51,520 nt of DNA from Streptomyces hayashii. GTDB lineage: Bacteria; Actinomycetota; Actinomycetes; Streptomycetales; Streptomycetaceae. A model generated the notes under the pieces. The model did no database searches. It had not been told where the DNA came from and was given only the letters and a program-made list of their open reading frames with translations. The stretch spans positions 1-51,520 of the forward strand of contig NZ_JAHHIU010000112.1 of assembly GCF_024539815.1 (NCBI RefSeq), given 5' to 3'. Each line of letters begins with the position of its first letter. Position 1 is the stretch's first letter. Shown here piece by piece: positions 48,587 to 51,520 of this stretch. The position numbers and the translations under genes were made by a program.

Positions 48587-49204
48587 ATGGCCGCGAACCA
48601 GGGGGAGGAGCGCACCCGGCGCCGACTCAGCACCGAGGAGCGCAGGGAGCAGCTCCTGGCGGTCGGCGCGCGGCTCTTCTCGGAGAGCCCGTACGACGAC
48701 GTGTGGATCGAGCAGGTCGCCGAGATCGCCGGGGTCTCCCGTGGGCTGCTCTACCACTACTTCCCCACCAAACGGGACTTCTTCGCGGCCGTCGTCGGGC
48801 GCGAGAGCGAGCGGATGCTGCGCATGACGGCGGCCGTGCCCGGCGTCCCCGTCCGCGAACAGCTCGTGTCGGGTCTCGACGCCTATCTGGAGTACGTGGA
48901 GACCCATGCTCACGGATATCGCGCCTTCCATCGCGCGGACGCCGCCGGCGACCAGGCCGTACGGAAGGTCTACCAGCGGGCGCTCGCGGCGCAGGAGCAG
49001 CAGATGCTGGCGGCCCTCGGAGCCGACCCCGAGTTCGGCCGGGTCCTGGAGGAGCGTCCCGACGTACGGCTCGCGGTGCGGGGCTGGCTGGCGTTCACGA
49101 CGGCGGTCTGCCTTGAGTGGCTGCGCGGATCGGAGCTCTCCCGCGAGCAGGTGCGGGAGTTGTGCGCCAGGGCGCTGCTGGGGGTCATCGCCCCTCCGGG
49201 GTGA
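48587..49204 (+). CDS. TetR-family transcriptional regulator
   Basis: The product is 205 residues. The helix-turn-helix is EQVAEIAGVSRGLLYHYFPT followed by KRDFFAAVV, a typical TetR start. The C-terminal part is an all-helical ligand domain. It is divergent from the P450 gene with a palindrome between them, so it probably represses the P450 in response to a lipophilic ligand (inference). Confidence 0.92.
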   Translation: MAANQGEERTRRRLSTEERREQLLAVGARLFSESPYDDVWIEQVAEIAGVSRGLLYHYFPTKRDFFAAVVGRESERMLRMTAAVPGVPVREQLVSGLDAYLEYVETHAHGYRAFHRADAAGDQAVRKVYQRALAAQEQQMLAALGADPEFGRVLEERPDVRLAVRGWLAFTTAVCLEWLRGSELSREQVRELCARALLGVIAPPG

Positions 49205-49345
49205 TCCGCTCCGCGGTGGTCGCCGAGGTGCGGTGCCGCCAGGTCCTTCGACGTACGCCGAGGTCCGGCGACGTGTCCGGCGACGAGGGCGGTCTTCGAG
49301 AGCGGTCATCGAGAGCGGTGGTTGGCGCGATCGCGGATCTCCGAT

Positions 49346-49365
49346 AGGTTAGGCAAGCCTTACCT
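49346..49365. promoter_or_regulatory. Iron box (DmdR/DtxR-type) upstream of the DUF2470 gene
   Basis: AGGTTAGGCAAGCCTTACCT matches its own complement at 16 of 20 positions and resembles the DtxR/IdeR consensus TTAGGTTAGGCTAACCTAA. It lies 15 bases upstream of the ATG. Confidence 0.8.
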
Positions 49366-49379
49366 TAGGAGGTTTCCGG

Positions 49380-50105
49380 ATGGGTGACAGTCACAACTGG
49401 GCCGCCGCGCCCGCGGCCGCCGAGCGGGCGCGTTCGGTGCTCGCCACGGCATGGTCCTGCGCGGTGACCGCGGGCGGCGGACGCGAGGAGTTCGTCGGCG
49501 CGCACACCGTCGACGACGACGGCCGGGTGGTCCTGCGCGTGCCCGAGGACAGTGCCCTGCTCACGGCGGCGGTCTGCGCGCCCCGCGGCGAGCCGTCCGC
49601 CGTGCTGGAGTTCGCCGACGTCGCGCCCGTCCCGGTGCGTCACCGGGTCCGCTCCCGGCTCTGGCTCGCCGGCTGGTTCACCCCCGAGGACGACCGCCTC
49701 GTCTTCCAGGCCACCCGCGTCGTGTTCACACCGCCCACCGGCGCGGTGGTCGTCGCCCTCGACGAGTTCGCGCAGGCCCGGCCGGACCCTCTCGCCGCCG
49801 CCGAGGCCCGGCTGCTCACGCATCTCGCCGACGCCCACCCGGACGCGGTGCAGCGGCTCACCCGGCTCGTTCCGCCGGACAGCCTGCACGGCGCGGTCCG
49901 CGTCCAGCCGCTCGCCGTGGACCGGCACGGGCTGACCCTGCGCGTCGAACGGGCCCGCGCGCACGGTGACGTACGGCTGCCCTTCCACACCCCCGCGGAC
50001 GACGTCGGCGGCCTCACCGAGCGGATGCACGCCCTGCTCACCCAGGCGGCCGCCGCGTCCTGCCCCCGTGCCCTACAGCGGCAGCGCGCAGACGGCGACC
50101 GGTGA
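49380..50105 (+). CDS. DUF2470 protein, probably iron-regulated
   Basis: The product is 241 residues, with GGAGG 7 bases before the ATG. The C-terminal DUF2470 region (about 135-225) has LLTHLADAHPDAVQRLTRLV, Y/H-rich positions and VRLPFHTPADDVGGL. The N-terminal part has PPOX/HugZ-like strands (WSCAVTAGGGREEFVGAHTV, RHRVRSRLWLAGW). DUF2470 occurs in heme-utilisation and heme-oxygenase-like proteins. The iron box suggests induction when iron is scarce. It overlaps the convergent lactonase gene by 33 bases. Confidence 0.85.
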   Translation: MGDSHNWAAAPAAAERARSVLATAWSCAVTAGGGREEFVGAHTVDDDGRVVLRVPEDSALLTAAVCAPRGEPSAVLEFADVAPVPVRHRVRSRLWLAGWFTPEDDRLVFQATRVVFTPPTGAVVVALDEFAQARPDPLAAAEARLLTHLADAHPDAVQRLTRLVPPDSLHGAVRVQPLAVDRHGLTLRVERARAHGDVRLPFHTPADDVGGLTERMHALLTQAAAASCPRALQRQRADGDR

Positions 50106-51350
50106 GGCGAACGGCTCGCCCGCGAGCCGGAGTTCGCCGTTCGTGCCGTCCACCCGGAAGACGCTGACCGTGCCGGAGCGCTGGTTGGCGGCGAAGAGCA
50201 GGCTGCCGTCCGGGGAAAGGGCGATCTGCCGCGGGAAGTCCCCCTTCACCGGCGTCGTTCCGAGCAGCCGCAGTCGGGCCCCGGCCGCCTCCACCGCGTA
50301 GCGCGCGACGGTGTTGTCGCCGCGGTTGGCGAGGAAGGCGTAGGCGCCGTCCGGCGTGACCGCCAGCTGCGCCGGGTAGTTGGAGCCCGCCTTCGAGCCG
50401 GTGGACTGCGGCCGCCCGATCGTCAGCCGGCCGCTCGACGGCTCGTAGGCGCACACCGCGACCGTGTCGTCGGCCTCGTTCGCCAGATAGGCGTGCCGGC
50501 CGCCGGGATGGAAGGTGAGGTGACGCGGACCGGCGCCCGTCCGGGTGTGCGCCTGGCCGACCTCCGTGAGAGTGCCCGCCTTGTCGTCCAGCCGGTAGCT
50601 GTACACGGTGTCCGTGCCGAAGTCGACGGCCATGACGTGTCCGCCGTCCGGGGCCGTGATGAACTGGTGCGCGTGCGGCCCCTGTTGGCCCGGCCGGGGC
50701 GCGGGGCGGGTGTGCCGGACCATGTCGGTGCGCTCACCGAGCGCCCCCGAGGCGTCGATCGGGTGGACGGCCACCGTGCCCGAGCCGAAGTCGGCGCTCA
50801 GCAGCCACCGGCCGCCGGGGTGGACCGACAGATGGCAGGTGGCCGCCCCGCCGGTGGCCCGGCTGCCCAGCACCTTCTCGTCGGACAGCCGTACCGCGGT
50901 CACCGCGCCCCGCTCGCGTTCGTTCACCGCGTACAGGGTTGCGCCGTCCGGGTGCACCGCGAGGTAGGACGGGTCCGGCACGCCGGTGATCGTCCCCTTC
51001 CCCGTGATCCGCCCCGAGACGCTGTCGTACGAGGCGACGCCGATGCCCTTCCCGCCGCCCTCCGCGGAGGTGTACGTGCCCACGTACAGCGGGCGGGCGC
51101 CGGAGAGGCGGGGCGAGGTGCGGGGCGAGGCCTTCGGAGCGGCGGACGACGACGGCTGCCGGGACGGCCCGCCCGGCCGCGCCTCCCGGGCGTCGGCCGG
51201 ATCGCCCTCACCGCCGCAGCCGGTCAGCGCCGACCCCGCGGCCACGCCGCCGAGCGCTCCCACGAAACGGCGCCTCGTCCAGCGCTCCCGGTTCCCGCAT
51301 TCCGGCGGGCCGGGGGACCCCCGTCGCGCCGCTCCCGTCCCACTGCCCAT
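50073..51350 (-). CDS. Tat-exported lactonase-fold (6-phosphogluconolactonase-like) lipoprotein
   Basis: The product is 425 residues. The signal RERWTRRRFVGALGGVAAGS has a twin-arginine motif, and ALTGC (C45) is a lipobox, so it is a Tat lipoprotein. After a Ser/Pro linker, seven-bladed propeller repeats follow (LYVGTYTSAEGGGKGIGVAS, DPSYLAVHPDGATLYAVNER, GPRHLTFHPGGRHAYLANEA). The lactonase_7 family includes cytoplasmic 6-phosphogluconolactonase and carboxymuconate lactonase-like enzymes. An exported form must use another substrate. Confidence 0.88.
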   Translation of the reverse strand: MGSGTGAARRGSPGPPECGNRERWTRRRFVGALGGVAAGSALTGCGGEGDPADAREARPGGPSRQPSSSAAPKASPRTSPRLSGARPLYVGTYTSAEGGGKGIGVASYDSVSGRITGKGTITGVPDPSYLAVHPDGATLYAVNERERGAVTAVRLSDEKVLGSRATGGAATCHLSVHPGGRWLLSADFGSGTVAVHPIDASGALGERTDMVRHTRPAPRPGQQGPHAHQFITAPDGGHVMAVDFGTDTVYSYRLDDKAGTLTEVGQAHTRTGAGPRHLTFHPGGRHAYLANEADDTVAVCAYEPSSGRLTIGRPQSTGSKAGSNYPAQLAVTPDGAYAFLANRGDNTVARYAVEAAGARLRLLGTTPVKGDFPRQIALSPDGSLLFAANQRSGTVSVFRVDGTNGELRLAGEPFASPVAVCALPL

Positions 51351-51520
51351 GCCCGCACCTCAGGTCGTCGTACGCCTCCACCGTGACAGCCACCTTGACC
51401 CGGACAGGCGGACGAACGCAAAAGCGGACGCGGACGCGGACGACGACCCCAGCCGGGGCGCGCTGCCGGGCGTCCGATCGGCCGCGAGGCCGCGGGGGCG
51501 CGGGGGCCCGGGGGCGCGGG
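51351..51520. other. Window end without a recognised gene
   Basis: No convincing gene is seen in the last 170 bases. The end is a run of G/C-rich simple sequence. Confidence 0.4.

Noticed and set aside
1..51520. A phage, plasmid or conjugative element, or a defence system
   Set aside because: No integrase, relaxase, terminase, restriction-modification or CRISPR genes are seen; the only mobile DNA is the dead IS at 20662-21485.

Overview
The window is high-GC actinobacterial DNA and very probably comes from a Streptomyces chromosome. Support for this comes from strong GC bias at third codon positions, frequent GTG starts, GTGA/ATGA start-stop overlaps, a whiJ-type triplet (XRE/DUF5753 regulator, DUF397 protein, HATPase protein), a DUF574-type methyltransferase and an OsdRK/DevRS-type dormancy system. 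No tRNA, rRNA or CRISPR array was seen. Functions are assigned by reading the sequence, without database searches.

Region 1 (1-460) holds the 3' end of a secreted GH62 arabinofuranosidase gene and two hairpins. Region 2 (about 690-16,790) is a dormancy/hypoxia island. It carries a membrane protein, an Acg-type nitroreductase, DUF4389 and DUF2231 membrane proteins, a DevR/DosR-like response regulator, a cyclic-nucleotide-binding protein, phosphoketolase, a zinc alcohol dehydrogenase, three PPOX-fold flavin proteins (one fused to an XRE helix-turn-helix), a flavohemoglobin and a DevS-like GAF-GAF histidine kinase that keeps the expected heme histidine and distal tyrosine. A palindromic motif GGG[A/C]C-N4-G[G/T]CCC recurs in front of its genes. 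Four typical members of such regulons survive only as remnants: a CBS protein, two universal stress proteins and an HPF/RafS-like ribosome hibernation factor.

Region 3 (16,900-22,310) has a pirin, a HEAT-like hypothetical protein, the whiJ-type triplet with a 20-bp palindromic operator candidate, a dead IS5-family element bounded by 13-bp inverted repeats that also holds a small membrane-protein ORF, and a DUF574-type methyltransferase. Region 4 (22,600-27,840) has a YheO/DauR-like regulator coupled to a PLP threonine/serine dehydratase, a cupin, a MoxR ATPase with a CoxE-like VWA protein, and an unrecognised protein.

Region 5 (27,900-43,740) is a complete L-rhamnose locus. Leftward rhaI, rhaEW and rhaB run into lutA-lutB-lutC, so isomerase, kinase, aldolase/lactaldehyde dehydrogenase and L-lactate oxidation lie on one strand, giving a route from rhamnose to pyruvate plus DHAP. 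Rightward are an ABC importer (ATPase, two permeases, lipoprotein), rhamnose mutarotase, an exported BNR-type beta-propeller enzyme and a LacI-family regulator. The divergent promoters each have a TGAAAC-type operator near the predicted start of transcription.

Region 6 (43,870-51,350) has a proline iminopeptidase-like hydrolase, a PIG-L deacetylase, a Cys-rich/pentapeptide-repeat protein, a P450 with a repetitive tail divergent from a TetR regulator, a DUF2470 protein behind an iron box, and a Tat-exported lactonase-fold lipoprotein.
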